Source: DAORHV01 sp964434575
GTDB taxonomy: Bacteria; Patescibacteriota; Gracilibacteria; Peribacterales; Peribacteraceae
Direction of reading: 5' to 3'
Length of the DNA: 21,277 bases
Assembly (NCBI GenBank): GCA_964434575.1
Contig: CAYSWB010000021.1
Span: 1 to 21,277, forward strand
Part shown: positions 6,865 through 13,829 of the stretch, piece after piece
How the letters are laid out: the number at the start of each line of letters is the position of its first letter
Position numbering within the stretch: position 1 is the first letter of the stretch
The notes under the pieces: model-generated
Seen by the model: the letters and a program-made list of their open reading frames with translations, nothing else
What the model was told of the DNA's origin: nothing
Databases searched by the model: none
Translations under genes and position numbers: made by a program

Positions 6865-9288
6865 ATGCTTTATAGTTCCGACGTGCAACGGCAACAACCA
6901 TCCGGGCCTCCGCCGCCGGAGACGGCGCCGAGCGGAGAGATCTCCATCGCAGCCGCCAACCCCATCGAGCGCATCGGCCCGCTCATCGCGCAGCTGGGAG
7001 TGGGTGATGACGACCGCCAGACGTGGAACCGCCTTGTCGGCGCCGCGTCCAACGCCGCGAATAGCGGCAAAGCCGACCGCGTCCGCACGCTTCTGGGGGA
7101 TGCCCAGAGACAGCTGCATCGTTGCGTCGTCGGCACCATCGGCGGCGCGTTGGACCTTCCGCCCGAGGACATCGACGATGCGTTCAAGGCCGGTTATACC
7201 GCGACCGATATTTTCGCCGTGTCCGAAGGCGAGCATGGCGACGCCGTGCGTCGCGCGGCGGCGCTTGCCGAGCTCGAGCGGATCGTCGTGGACGTGCGGG
7301 GCATGGGCATGGCCCAGGTGCGCCGCGCCGCGACGTTGGCTGCCGGCGCGCTGAACGCCGGACAGCTGAAACAGGGCTTGGACCAGCGCGCGTACCAGCA
7401 TTGCGAGAGACTCCTTGCCACGCACGTCCGAAGCATCGGGGAGTTCATGGCCATTCTGCGGATGGGTGAGGTTCGGTCGCAGCTGCGCACGTCGCCGGAA
7501 CTGCTTGCCGAGGCCCTGCGCCGTTTCGGCAATCTGAGCGTGCACTTCCTCGGTCACGATACCGCCCGCACCGCCAACCGCGATGATTTCCACTTCCTGC
7601 TGGAGGCCGGCCAAACCCTGGCGCCCCAGATGACCTCGCTGCACACGGTCACCGTGCTGGAGTCGCTTCGCCAGCTTTCCGGAGATGAGGACAACGACGT
7701 GGAGAGCTCCCGCGATTTCCTGGGCGCCGTCGCGCGGCGCTGCCTGGAAGCAACCCGCGATCCCAACGACGCCGTCGCCGCGCTGTACGCCGCTGGCCGA
7801 GCGCGATTGCTGCATCCCGACGTCGTGGTCATGGCCAGGGGTCTTCTTCAGCGGATCGCCGCCGCGGCGGGAGAGGTCGGCGCCCCCCGCGTCGCCATGT
7901 TCGTGGAGGCGTGGCGCCGCGCCGGGATTCCCATCGAACCCGCCGACGCGGCGGCGTTCGAGACGCTCCTGCGCCGGGCAGCCGACGACATCTCCTCGCT
8001 GCCGGACGACAAGGTCGTCCCCGCGTTGTATGACGTTTCCGAGCTCAACTGCGTGCGCACTACGCCCGGCGGCCAGCGGTACATCGCGGCCTTGTCCATG
8101 CGCGGCGCCCCGCTTGCCGGCACCATGCAGACGCAGGACGTGGTGCGTTCGATCCGCAGCATGGGACTGACGCAGTCCGATGGTTCGGATCAGCGCGTCT
8201 TCATCGACTCCCTCGGCCGCCGCGGCGCGACGCTCATCGCCGACCCGCGCACCCGTCCGCTGTTCGGCCAGCGTGAAGTGGGTTTTTCGCTGCTGGGTAT
8301 CGGCGACATCGCGCGAGGCCACGCCCAGCGGCGCATCAACCACGCGTACCCGGAGGATCACTACAAGTTCATCGACGGCCTGGCGAGCCGCGCGACGGAA
8401 GTGGATCATGACGTCATCACCGGATCGTCGTCGTTCGTGACCTTCGCGCACGTGGATTACCGTTCGCCGCACGTGGACTACATGCTGCAGCAATTGGCGC
8501 GCACCGGACCGAAGTGGGCCACCGCTGGCAGCGATACCGACTGCGAGCGCCGCCAGAACGAATGCTACTGGGCGGTCGCCCGCATGGGGCTGACCGACGA
8601 GCAGGCCACCCAGTTCGCGGCGTTCCTTGCCAAGCAATGCGTCCGCCGCCTGCCGGGCATGAACTTGCGGTCGGTGGCGCGGCATTTGTGGTCGTCCATG
8701 GTCATCAAGCACCTGCATCCGGACCTATTGGACGACGATCTGGTGCAACCCGCACTCGCCCGGGCGGACGAGCTTATCGATGCCTTGCCCGCCGGTGACA
8801 TTCCGTCGTCGGACGCCATGCAGATGTACCACGCCCAAACGTTCTTGCGCGGCAAGGCGCACCCGCGCTGCACCGAGGTGTGCCTCGGCGACGCGGAGCA
8901 ATGGGTCGCCACCGGCATGCTCCCCAAGCGCATGCGCAAGCATCGCGACGTGCAACCCGACGCCACGACCAGCGCCGCCGAGCAGCATGTGTGGCGGCAC
9001 GTGCGCGAGCGATGCGGCGATGCGGCGCAGCACGACATCCTGCATCATGGTTTCGGCTTGGACATCGCCATTCGCGTGCCCGAGACGGAAGGCCAAAAGC
9101 CGTACCTCCTCGACGTGGAGATCGATGGAACCGTGCACCAGAATGCCCGCCAAGTGCATACGGACCGCCTTCGCGACAAGTTGCTTGGAGAGCACTTCAA
9201 CACCCGCGTCCTGCGTCTGCCGTTTACGGCGCAGTTCGACAAACTGACCGACGCATTGGACAAAGAGCTCACAAAACTGGCCCTGTAG
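6865..9288 (+). CDS. Helical-repeat protein with C-terminal RAP/DUF559-like PD-(D/E)XK domain
   Basis: 807 aa. After a Pro-rich start, residues about 25-690 are helical with recurring 'L..AL..L' patterns (SPELLAEALRRFGNL, TSLHTVTVLESLRQLS, LTDEQATQFAAFLAKQ), suggesting a helical-repeat solenoid. The last 100 residues resemble a RAP domain or DUF559 nuclease: FGLDIAIRV (D733), LLDVEIDGTVHQ (E752, D754, H758), an R/D-rich helix (768-772) and RVLRLPF (781-787). RAP proteins with helical repeats bind and process RNA in mitochondria and chloroplasts, and some occur in bacteria. The second acidic motif is E-x-D rather than E-x-K, as in RAP and DUF559, so catalysis is uncertain. The ATG at 6865 is preferred over an upstream TTG (6841), which overlaps the -10. 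An RNA-binding role is inferred; a Vsr-like DNA nuclease is the alternative. Confidence 0.75.
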   Translation: MLYSSDVQRQQPSGPPPPETAPSGEISIAAANPIERIGPLIAQLGVGDDDRQTWNRLVGAASNAANSGKADRVRTLLGDAQRQLHRCVVGTIGGALDLPPEDIDDAFKAGYTATDIFAVSEGEHGDAVRRAAALAELERIVVDVRGMGMAQVRRAATLAAGALNAGQLKQGLDQRAYQHCERLLATHVRSIGEFMAILRMGEVRSQLRTSPELLAEALRRFGNLSVHFLGHDTARTANRDDFHFLLEAGQTLAPQMTSLHTVTVLESLRQLSGDEDNDVESSRDFLGAVARRCLEATRDPNDAVAALYAAGRARLLHPDVVVMARGLLQRIAAAAGEVGAPRVAMFVEAWRRAGIPIEPADAAAFETLLRRAADDISSLPDDKVVPALYDVSELNCVRTTPGGQRYIAALSMRGAPLAGTMQTQDVVRSIRSMGLTQSDGSDQRVFIDSLGRRGATLIADPRTRPLFGQREVGFSLLGIGDIARGHAQRRINHAYPEDHYKFIDGLASRATEVDHDVITGSSSFVTFAHVDYRSPHVDYMLQQLARTGPKWATAGSDTDCERRQNECYWAVARMGLTDEQATQFAAFLAKQCVRRLPGMNLRSVARHLWSSMVIKHLHPDLLDDDLVQPALARADELIDALPAGDIPSSDAMQMYHAQTFLRGKAHPRCTEVCLGDAEQWVATGMLPKRMRKHRDVQPDATTSAAEQHVWRHVRERCGDAAQHDILHHGFGLDIAIRVPETEGQKPYLLDVEIDGTVHQNARQVHTDRLRDKLLGEHFNTRVLRLPFTAQFDKLTDALDKELTKLAL

Positions 9289-9294
9289 CCGAAA

Positions 9295-9315
9295 TGCGCC
9301 TGTGGCGTACTTTTT
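9295..9315 (+). terminator. Intrinsic terminator after the RAP-like gene
   Basis: TGCGCC (9295-9300), loop TGT, GGCGTA (9304-9309) forms a 6-bp stem with one G-U pair, followed by C and five T (9311-9315). It lies six bases after the TAG stop. Confidence 0.65.
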
Positions 9316-9350
9316 GGCTTCCAGAAGAGAGAAAGTCATGGTTTGAAAAA

Positions 9351-9378
9351 TTGACAAAATTGTAAAGTAGTGTATAAT
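9351..9378 (+). promoter_or_regulatory. Consensus sigma-70 promoter of gene A
   Basis: TTGACA (9351-9356), 16-base spacer, TATAAT (9373-9378): both hexamers perfect. Predicted start near 9385, giving a leader of about 113 nt. Confidence 0.85.
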
Positions 9379-9390
9379 ATTTATTAGCCA

Positions 9391-9497
9391 ATTCGCACCC
9401 TGCGAATACTGCTCTTTCCCAACAAGAGCGTCATCCCTCCCTCTCGCAAGAGGGTGGTGGTGTGGTGTCCGTTTCACGCGCAACAACTGGAGATCCC
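9391..9497 (+). promoter_or_regulatory. Structured 5' leader of gene A (three hairpins plus SD)
   Basis: Three successive perfect hairpins: ATTCGCA-CCC-TGCGAAT (9391-9407), GCTCTT-7 nt-AAGAGC (9411-9429) and CCCTCT-CGCA-AGAGGG (9439-9454). About 35 unpaired bases follow, then the SD GGAG (9489-9492), five bases before the ATG. No T-tract follows any hairpin, so these look like stability or regulatory structures rather than terminators. I match it to no known riboswitch class. Confidence 0.6.
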
Positions 9498-10091
9498 ATG
9501 CGCATTCCGACGGTCGCTCTGCTCGCGACCTTAATCCTGAGCAGCACCCCCGCCACCGCCTCCGCCGCGACCGAAGCGGAGATCGCGGTCACCCGGACCA
9601 CGGTCAACATCGTCCTGCCGGTCATCTCCATCGCGCTGGTGGCGGTCATCATCCTGATCGTCAAAGCCAGCAAGATCGAGAGCAAGGCGGGGGAGATGCC
9701 GTGGTGGACGGTCGCCGCGATGTTGTTCATCTTCGTTCTCGGCACGCTGTCGTCCAGCCTCATCCCCACCGGGCAGTGGGTCAGCGGGTGGATCGTCAAG
9801 TCCTACCACCCCGAGGCCAAGGACGCCGGCACCACCGTCAAGAAGGGCGACCCCGTCGGCACCCCGGCCGACTACGTCACGCTCAAGGGCAACAGTCTGG
9901 AGCGCAACGACAAGGCGCTGCCCGAGGGCTGGGAGATCGGAGTGACCCAGCAGAACGGCGTCGCCGGCATCAAGGTCACGCGGGGTACCCCTCGCATCAT
10001 GGACTTGTCCCAGCCGGTGATCCTGTTCTTCGACCCCGACCAGACCATCCACAAGGGCCGCGAGGCTCTGGGGACGATGAAGCTCAAGTGA
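9498..10091 (+). CDS. Gene A: small membrane protein with soluble C-terminal domain, 197 aa
   Basis: Unrecognised family. Residues 1-23 look like a signal peptide (LLATLILSSTPATASA-A), although they may stay as a membrane helix. Two membrane helices follow (about 37-56 and 69-88). The remaining 110 residues form a soluble, beta-rich domain ending VTQQNGVAGIKV...PVILFFDPD (149-180). That end resembles the C-termini of genes B and D. Start: ATG 9498 with SD GGAG at ideal spacing; a GTG further upstream (9462) lies in the leader and lacks support. Codons end almost always in G or C, more strictly than in gene D next door, suggesting high expression. It is flanked by its own promoter and a strong 3' hairpin, so it is a single-gene unit. 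Confidence 0.85.
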   Translation: MRIPTVALLATLILSSTPATASAATEAEIAVTRTTVNIVLPVISIALVAVIILIVKASKIESKAGEMPWWTVAAMLFIFVLGTLSSSLIPTGQWVSGWIVKSYHPEAKDAGTTVKKGDPVGTPADYVTLKGNSLERNDKALPEGWEIGVTQQNGVAGIKVTRGTPRIMDLSQPVILFFDPDQTIHKGREALGTMKLK

Positions 10092-10101
10092 TCTGAAAGC
10101 A

Positions 10102-10163
10102 GCGGTATCCGCCGGGGAATTGGCTACGAGGCCGGACGTTCGCCCAAACGTCCGGCCTCAGCC
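10102..10163 (+). terminator. Tandem 3' hairpins after gene A
   Basis: A small hairpin GCGG-TAT-CCGC (10102-10112) is followed by a very strong one: arms 10128-10140 and 10147-10159 are a perfect 13-bp match with a 6-nt loop, extended by GGCT/AGCC (10122-10125, 10160-10163) across a two-base bulge. The T-run after it is poor (TTGT), so efficient termination is likely but not certain; 3'-end protection is also possible. Confidence 0.7.
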
Positions 10164-10182
10164 TTGTACTGATGGCATTTCT

Positions 10183-10209
10183 TTGACTTTGTAGTATTTT
10201 TCATATAAT
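10183..10209 (+). promoter_or_regulatory. Promoter of gene D, nearly leaderless
   Basis: TTGACT (10183-10188) and TATAAT (10204-10209) with a short 15-base spacer. Start expected near 10216-10218, only 3-5 bases before the ATG at 10221, with no space for an SD. Confidence 0.65.
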
Positions 10210-10220
10210 ATATTTGCAAT

Positions 10221-11621
10221 ATGTCAAGCGCTCCCACTCCAGTTCCCGACCGCAGGATCGATCCGCGATTTGAGGACCGCAGGTACCAAGCCCATGTGGA
10301 ACTGGGTACCACGCAGGCCCAAAGACTTGGCGCATCCAGGGACGACCTGCACAACATCATGAATGCGGTGGATATCCCAGCCGCCGCCGGGAGGAACGAA
10401 TTGGATACGCATGGTACGCCTGACATGAACGATCTTTCCGGGGCATACGTGCCGTTGGAGGCCTTGCGAAATTGGGTGACGGGCAACGCGCGTAATCATA
10501 TGGCTCTTTGGGTGTCAGGTGACCCTGCGATCGGAGTGCCGCCCGCCCAGCCGCTTTTTGAAGATTTTCAACGGAATGTGGATTTGGTTCTGGGCGATAT
10601 TTTGGCGCGGCCGTGCTGGAACCGTATTCCGAACGGTTTGAGTCAGGCGCCCGCTGATCGCCTGCGAGGCTTGCGGCGCATGGCCGCCGCCATGAACTTG
10701 CCTGCGCCCACGGCAGCGGAAACACTGCGGCAGATCAATGCGTTCATGGCCGCGGCAGATGAATGCCTGACAGCCATGCGCGAGGCAATCAACATCCGGC
10801 CGGCCACTCCGGCCCCTACTGCGCAGCGTCCGGTCACCGGACGGGCCGCGGCGGAGTATCTGCGGTTTCGCGGAGAGATGACCGCCATTTTGGATGAAAT
10901 CAGCCGCGCCGAGTTTTGGACGCGACCCGAAATGAGTGAAGACCGTGCCAACACCGTGGCGCAGCTGGCTCGCCAGCTGCGTGCCGCCGTGAACCAGCGC
11001 ATCGTTCCCATTCCCGGAGGCGCCGCTGGGGCCATTCAAGTGAATGACCTCCCGGGTTTGTATGCGCAAATCGATCAGTTGGTCGACAGAATGCTGCGTG
11101 AGTGCGAAATGCAGCGCGCCCCGGACGTTGTCGTGAACAGGAATACGCCGGCATTCGACCGTACGCTGGCGGACGAGCGGAGGCGTTTCCTGTACTTGGT
11201 CGGAGGAGTCCTGGGCGGCCTGACGCTGACGGGAGCCGGAGGCGTTGCCTGGCTGATGAGAGGTGGATCCACGGAGTCTTCGTCCAGCGAAGGCACGGGT
11301 ACGTCCTCGTCAGGCAGCGCGGTCAATGCGGGTAAAAAGGCGCCGCCGCCGTCTGACCGCGATGCCATCCGGCCGTTGGCCGAGGGCTGCACGGTGACGA
11401 GAAACGGGGACAATTTGATCTTGAGCGTGACGCCAAATACGGTCGCCACGGTGTTCGTGGCTCCCGGCGGCGGAGGAGCCGCGCAAAAACTCGCCAGTCA
11501 GCTTCCTGGGGGCAATCACACGCTGCCCCTGCCCGCTGCCTTGCGAGGAGGTGCGGTGCGCGTTCGCATCGATGTTCTGAAGGACACGACGTGGGTGCCG
11601 ACCACAGTCGATATTCCATAG
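10221..11621 (+). CDS. Gene D: orphan membrane protein, helical N-terminus, 466 aa
   Basis: Unrecognised. Residues 1-320 are mostly helical and charged (LRFRGEMTAILDEISRAEFW, TVAQLARQLRAAVNQR) with Pro/Ala-rich breaks. One membrane helix lies at about 323-346 (FLYLVGGVLGGLTLTGAGGVAWL), next to arginines on both sides. A Ser/Gly/Thr linker (349-372) leads to a beta-rich domain (about 383-466; CTVTRNGDNLILSVTPN, TVFVAPGG). With no signal peptide and DERRRF before the helix, the N-terminus is probably cytoplasmic and the C-domain outside. Codon use is more mixed than in A, B and C. The mRNA appears almost leaderless, so the start is fixed by the promoter. No terminator hairpin follows, only T-runs near 11655-11665. 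Confidence 0.8.
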   Translation: MSSAPTPVPDRRIDPRFEDRRYQAHVELGTTQAQRLGASRDDLHNIMNAVDIPAAAGRNELDTHGTPDMNDLSGAYVPLEALRNWVTGNARNHMALWVSGDPAIGVPPAQPLFEDFQRNVDLVLGDILARPCWNRIPNGLSQAPADRLRGLRRMAAAMNLPAPTAAETLRQINAFMAAADECLTAMREAINIRPATPAPTAQRPVTGRAAAEYLRFRGEMTAILDEISRAEFWTRPEMSEDRANTVAQLARQLRAAVNQRIVPIPGGAAGAIQVNDLPGLYAQIDQLVDRMLRECEMQRAPDVVVNRNTPAFDRTLADERRRFLYLVGGVLGGLTLTGAGGVAWLMRGGSTESSSSEGTGTSSSGSAVNAGKKAPPPSDRDAIRPLAEGCTVTRNGDNLILSVTPNTVATVFVAPGGGGAAQKLASQLPGGNHTLPLPAALRGGAVRVRIDVLKDTTWVPTTVDIP

Positions 11622-11697
11622 CAAGAACAGGATTTCGATTTTCTTCACGTATTGTGTTTTTTGTTTAACAGAAGCCAAATAATTGATTTTCTCTAAT

Positions 11698-11726
11698 TTG
11701 ACATATACCATAATTATACTTATAAT
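11698..11726 (+). promoter_or_regulatory. Perfect consensus promoter of gene B
   Basis: TTGACA (11698-11703), 17-base spacer, TATAAT (11721-11726): ideal sigma-70 promoter. Start expected near 11733, giving a leader of about 157 nt. Confidence 0.9.
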
Positions 11727-11732
11727 GTCAAG

Positions 11733-11889
11733 TAGGCTGATCCCTGGAACCACCGCTAGGAGGTTACTACACCGCAAGGTGGATGGGAGCAGTTTGCAGG
11801 GGGTGTACCTCTGCGCGGCCGGGGAAACCCGACCGTAAAAGGGGATGTCCCCCGCTTACGTACCGCATCACTCTGACTACGAGGCAACA
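11733..11889 (+). promoter_or_regulatory. Highly structured 5' leader of gene B, candidate regulatory RNA
   Basis: Four helices can be drawn. P1: CTG/CAG, TCCC/GGGA and CCACC/GGTGG nested between 11737-11754 and 11778-11792 with small internal loops; its large tip contains an AGGAGG (11758-11763). P2: 11796-11814, seven pairs with one G-U. P3: 11816-11835, CGGG-GAAA-CCCG with a GNRA tetraloop inside an outer CGG/CCG. P4: GGGG-ATGT-CCCC (11841-11852). TACGTA follows at 11857, then the SD GAGG (11881-11884) five bases before the ATG. I compared it by eye with c-di-GMP, cobalamin, TPP, ydaO and hammerhead signatures and saw no match. Confidence 0.6.
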
Positions 11890-12765
11890 ATGTCCGAGAC
11901 CAACACCCCGGTGCGCCGGGCGGAGAACAAGAACTCCGACAACAACTCCTTGAAGCTCTGGATCGGCGGCATCGTGTTCGCCGTGCTGATCGCGCTCGGT
12001 GCCTACCTGTTCATCGGCCTCACCGCCGGCGTCATGGTGGCCATCGCCGCGCTCCTCGTGCTGTCCCTGTTCGTGGACTTCAACTTCAACAGCACGAAGG
12101 CCGGCAAGCCGATCGCGAAGCGCCACATCCTGTCCCTGACCGTGACCCCCGCCCTCCCCAGCCCGGACGAAAGCGGGCTGAACCTCCGCGCGCCCGCCGA
12201 GACGATGAACGACCGCAAGCTCGAGGAGGCGTTCCGCGCGTTGGAGGCGCTGGGGCTGTCGGTGAAGGGCTACAAGCCGGGGCAGGAGATCGGCGAGGAC
12301 GACGCGCAGCCGACCAACGTGGCCGACCCGGTGGGCATGAAGGTGGAGGTGGGTCGCACCATCGTCATCTGCGTGCTCATGTTCCTGTTCACCACGGTGC
12401 TCTACTTCGGGGCGAAGAGCACGATCGAGCGCATCTGGTCGCGCAAGGCCCCGGCCGCGAACGTAGAAGGCAAGCAGATGCCCCAGTTCACGGACGACCT
12501 GTACAAGCAGATCAAGCGCACCAGCGGCAACTCGGTCGTCGTCCCCCGCTTCACGGACGGCACCATCTGGGCGATCGGCGTCCCCGGCAAGGACGCGGTG
12601 CTGGTCGAGAAGGCCAGCCACAACGATACGTTCCAGATCACGGAGGGCATGGAGACGCTGGAGATCAAGGTGAAGGAGGATTTCCCCGCCGGCACCAAGA
12701 TCTACTTCGTCCCCAACGACGGCCGCCAGCCGTCGATGTCCCGCCCGTTGCCCGACCAGAAGTGA
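11890..12765 (+). CDS. Gene B: membrane protein with three helices, 291 aa
   Basis: Unrecognised. A hydrophilic Asn-rich N-terminus (1-20) precedes two membrane helices (about 22-43 and 45-63), a soluble loop of about 90 residues (64-155) with a helical segment (NDRKLEEAFRALEALGL), and a third membrane helix (about 156-174, VICVLMFLFTTVLYFG). A soluble C-terminal domain follows (about 190-291) with FQITEGMETLEIKVKEDF and TKIYFVPNDG, similar in pattern to the ends of A and D. Start ATG 11890 with SD GAGG; the frame is open upstream but that part is leader. Codon third positions are nearly all G/C. Own promoter, leader, 3' hairpin and terminator make it a complete single-gene unit. Start context ACAATGTCCGAG is identical to gene C. 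Confidence 0.85.
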   Translation: MSETNTPVRRAENKNSDNNSLKLWIGGIVFAVLIALGAYLFIGLTAGVMVAIAALLVLSLFVDFNFNSTKAGKPIAKRHILSLTVTPALPSPDESGLNLRAPAETMNDRKLEEAFRALEALGLSVKGYKPGQEIGEDDAQPTNVADPVGMKVEVGRTIVICVLMFLFTTVLYFGAKSTIERIWSRKAPAANVEGKQMPQFTDDLYKQIKRTSGNSVVVPRFTDGTIWAIGVPGKDAVLVEKASHNDTFQITEGMETLEIKVKEDFPAGTKIYFVPNDGRQPSMSRPLPDQK

Positions 12766-12813
12766 AGCGCGCGCCAGTAACCTGCTAGAGGGGTTGCGAA
12801 CGGATTAGCCGTG

Positions 12814-12855
12814 GGGAGTGGTTGCAAAGGCGAAGATGCCTACGCAACTACTCCC
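12814..12855 (+). ncRNA. 3' UTR hairpin of gene B with GAAGAT loop
   Basis: A 12-bp stem (12814-12825 with 12844-12855, one G-U), a 2x2 internal loop and a 4-bp AGGC/GCCT tip close a six-base GAAGAT loop (12832-12837). It is separate from, and 12 bases before, the terminator. The tip sequence GCGAAGATGC recurs after gene C. Likely a structured 3' UTR element; an independent small RNA is possible. Confidence 0.6.
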
Positions 12856-12867
12856 TGTTGATGATGC

Positions 12868-12891
12868 CCGGCTTTTTGAGCCGGTTTTTTT
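12868..12891 (+). terminator. Intrinsic terminator of gene B
   Basis: CCGGCT-TTTTG-AGCCGG (12868-12884), perfect 6-bp stem, followed by seven T (12885-12891). Confidence 0.9.
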
Positions 12892-12974
12892 CGCGTGCAT
12901 TCGGGCGCCTATTTCTTAGGTCTTTGTGCCGGTTTTTTGTTTTCTTTAAGCCAAAAAATCGATATCGTCTATTA

Positions 12975-13001
12975 TTGACAATTTTTGAAAATTATTATAC
13001 T
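12975..13001 (+). promoter_or_regulatory. Promoter of gene C
   Basis: TTGACA (12975-12980) and TATACT (12996-13001), spacer 15; TACTAT at 12998 would give 17. Strongly AT-rich surroundings. Start expected near 13008. Between the gene B terminator and this site (12892-12974) I see nothing but AT/T-rich sequence. Confidence 0.75.
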
Positions 13002-13007
13002 ATTGTA

Positions 13008-13105
13008 AAAGCTCCTTCACATGCACCGCCTATGCCTGAGAAGGGGCACCCGTGCCCATACGTATCCATTCCGTCTCTACACCGCGTACCCGAGGAGGGT
13101 CCACA
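13008..13105 (+). promoter_or_regulatory. Structured 5' leader of gene C, partly shared with gene B
   Basis: GGGCA-CCCG-TGCCC hairpin (13044-13057); CCTTC (13014-13018) could pair with GAAGG (13040-13044) instead, giving two exclusive folds. TACGTA (13059-13064) lies exactly 18 bases after the AAGGGG start (13041), the same spacing as in the gene B leader. A strong SD, GAGGAGG (13092-13098), sits seven bases before the ATG and could be partly masked by an ACCC/GGGT mini-hairpin (13088-13100). Confidence 0.6.
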
Positions 13106-13786
13106 ATGTCCGAGTTCCGCTACAACCCGTTCGTCCGCGCCGCACTGCTGTTCCTGCTGATCCTGTCCATGACCGCCGCCAGCAGCAACGCGCAGGAGCC
13201 GCGCAAGGCCCCGCCGTCGGGGGAGGAGGCCAAGACCGACCCGAAGGCCACCCCCGCCGACCCGAAGGCCGTCCCCGCCGACCCCAAGGCCGTCCCCGTG
13301 CCCACCGGCGGGACCCCGATCCACGCCCTGATGGCCGACATGATCTTCTACAGGGAGGCCAAGAAGGCGGCGTTCGACGTCAACCTGAAGACCACCCCGT
13401 TTTCGTTCGAGTTCCCCGCGGACTCGCTCGAGAAGGGTTGGACCGATGAGTTGAAGAAGAACGCCGAAGAGGAGATCAACCGCCCGTCGGGTCGTGGGCG
13501 GACCGTGACCAAGCTGACGTTTGTGCAGTTCACGGTGTCGGAGGACGGCAAGCGCGTCGTGGGGGCGCTGGTGTTCTTCGAAGGCAAGGAGGGTGCGACG
13601 GTGCTCACCGACGTCGCGACCCGGCTGTCGTTCAGCAGCAGCGTCTGGACGGAGGCTTACAGCCAAGACAAGTGTAAGAACCTCCGTCAGAAGCTGCACG
13701 ACACGCTGGGCAAGCCGGACCGTGGGGAGACCCACGAGCGCGCGATCCTGCTCATCGAAGACAAGATGATCAAGGCCAAGCGCTGA
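13106..13786 (+). CDS. Gene C: secreted protein with DPKA repeats, 226 aa
   Basis: Unrecognised. A typical signal peptide (1-29; FVRAALLFLLILSMTAASSNA-Q) is followed by a Pro/Lys linker with three 7-residue repeats DPKA(T/V)P(A/V) (45-65), then a mixed alpha/beta domain (about 70-226) with VQFTVSEDGKRVVGALVFFEG and a helical C-terminus (LIEDKMIKAKR). No second membrane helix, so it is exported and perhaps processed. Start ATG 13106 is fixed by a strong SD; an earlier in-frame ATG at 13052 lies in the leader hairpin region. Codon third positions are nearly all G/C. It has its own promoter, a GAAGAT-loop hairpin and a terminator. The alternative of a lipoprotein is excluded, because no lipobox cysteine is present. 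Confidence 0.85.
   Translation: MSEFRYNPFVRAALLFLLILSMTAASSNAQEPRKAPPSGEEAKTDPKATPADPKAVPADPKAVPVPTGGTPIHALMADMIFYREAKKAAFDVNLKTTPFSFEFPADSLEKGWTDELKKNAEEEINRPSGRGRTVTKLTFVQFTVSEDGKRVVGALVFFEGKEGATVLTDVATRLSFSSSVWTEAYSQDKCKNLRQKLHDTLGKPDRGETHERAILLIEDKMIKAKR
13238..13300 (+). repeat. Three tandem 21-bp repeats in gene C
   Basis: Units 13238-13258, 13259-13279 and 13280-13300 differ at only a few positions and each encodes DPKA-x-P-x. Copy number may vary by slippage without breaking the frame; they form a flexible linker after the signal peptide. Confidence 0.9.
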
Positions 13787-13805
13787 GTACCGCCTCCAGT
13801 CCACA

Positions 13806-13829
13806 GCCAGTCGCGAAGATGCGGCTGGC
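13806..13829 (+). ncRNA. 3' UTR hairpin of gene C with GAAGAT loop
   Basis: A 9-bp stem (13806-13814 with 13821-13829, one G-U) closes the loop GAAGAT (13815-13820). The apical GCGAAGATGC (13813-13822) is identical to that in the gene B hairpin, while the rest of the stem differs yet still pairs. Confidence 0.6.

Noticed and set aside
6844..8718. 624-codon minus-strand frame opposite the RAP-like gene
   Set aside because: The plus-strand gene has the promoter, terminator and domain match; the antisense product has no sensible features.
11733..11889. Known riboswitch or hammerhead ribozyme in the gene B leader
   Set aside because: CTGAT and GAAA occur but the CTGATGA core and the conserved cores of common riboswitches are missing.
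11783..11953. Upstream ORF in the gene B leader (ATG at 11783 overlapping gene B)
   Set aside because: The AGGAGG is 19 bases away, the ATG lies in the P1 stem, and the product is Arg/Pro-rich out-of-frame sequence.
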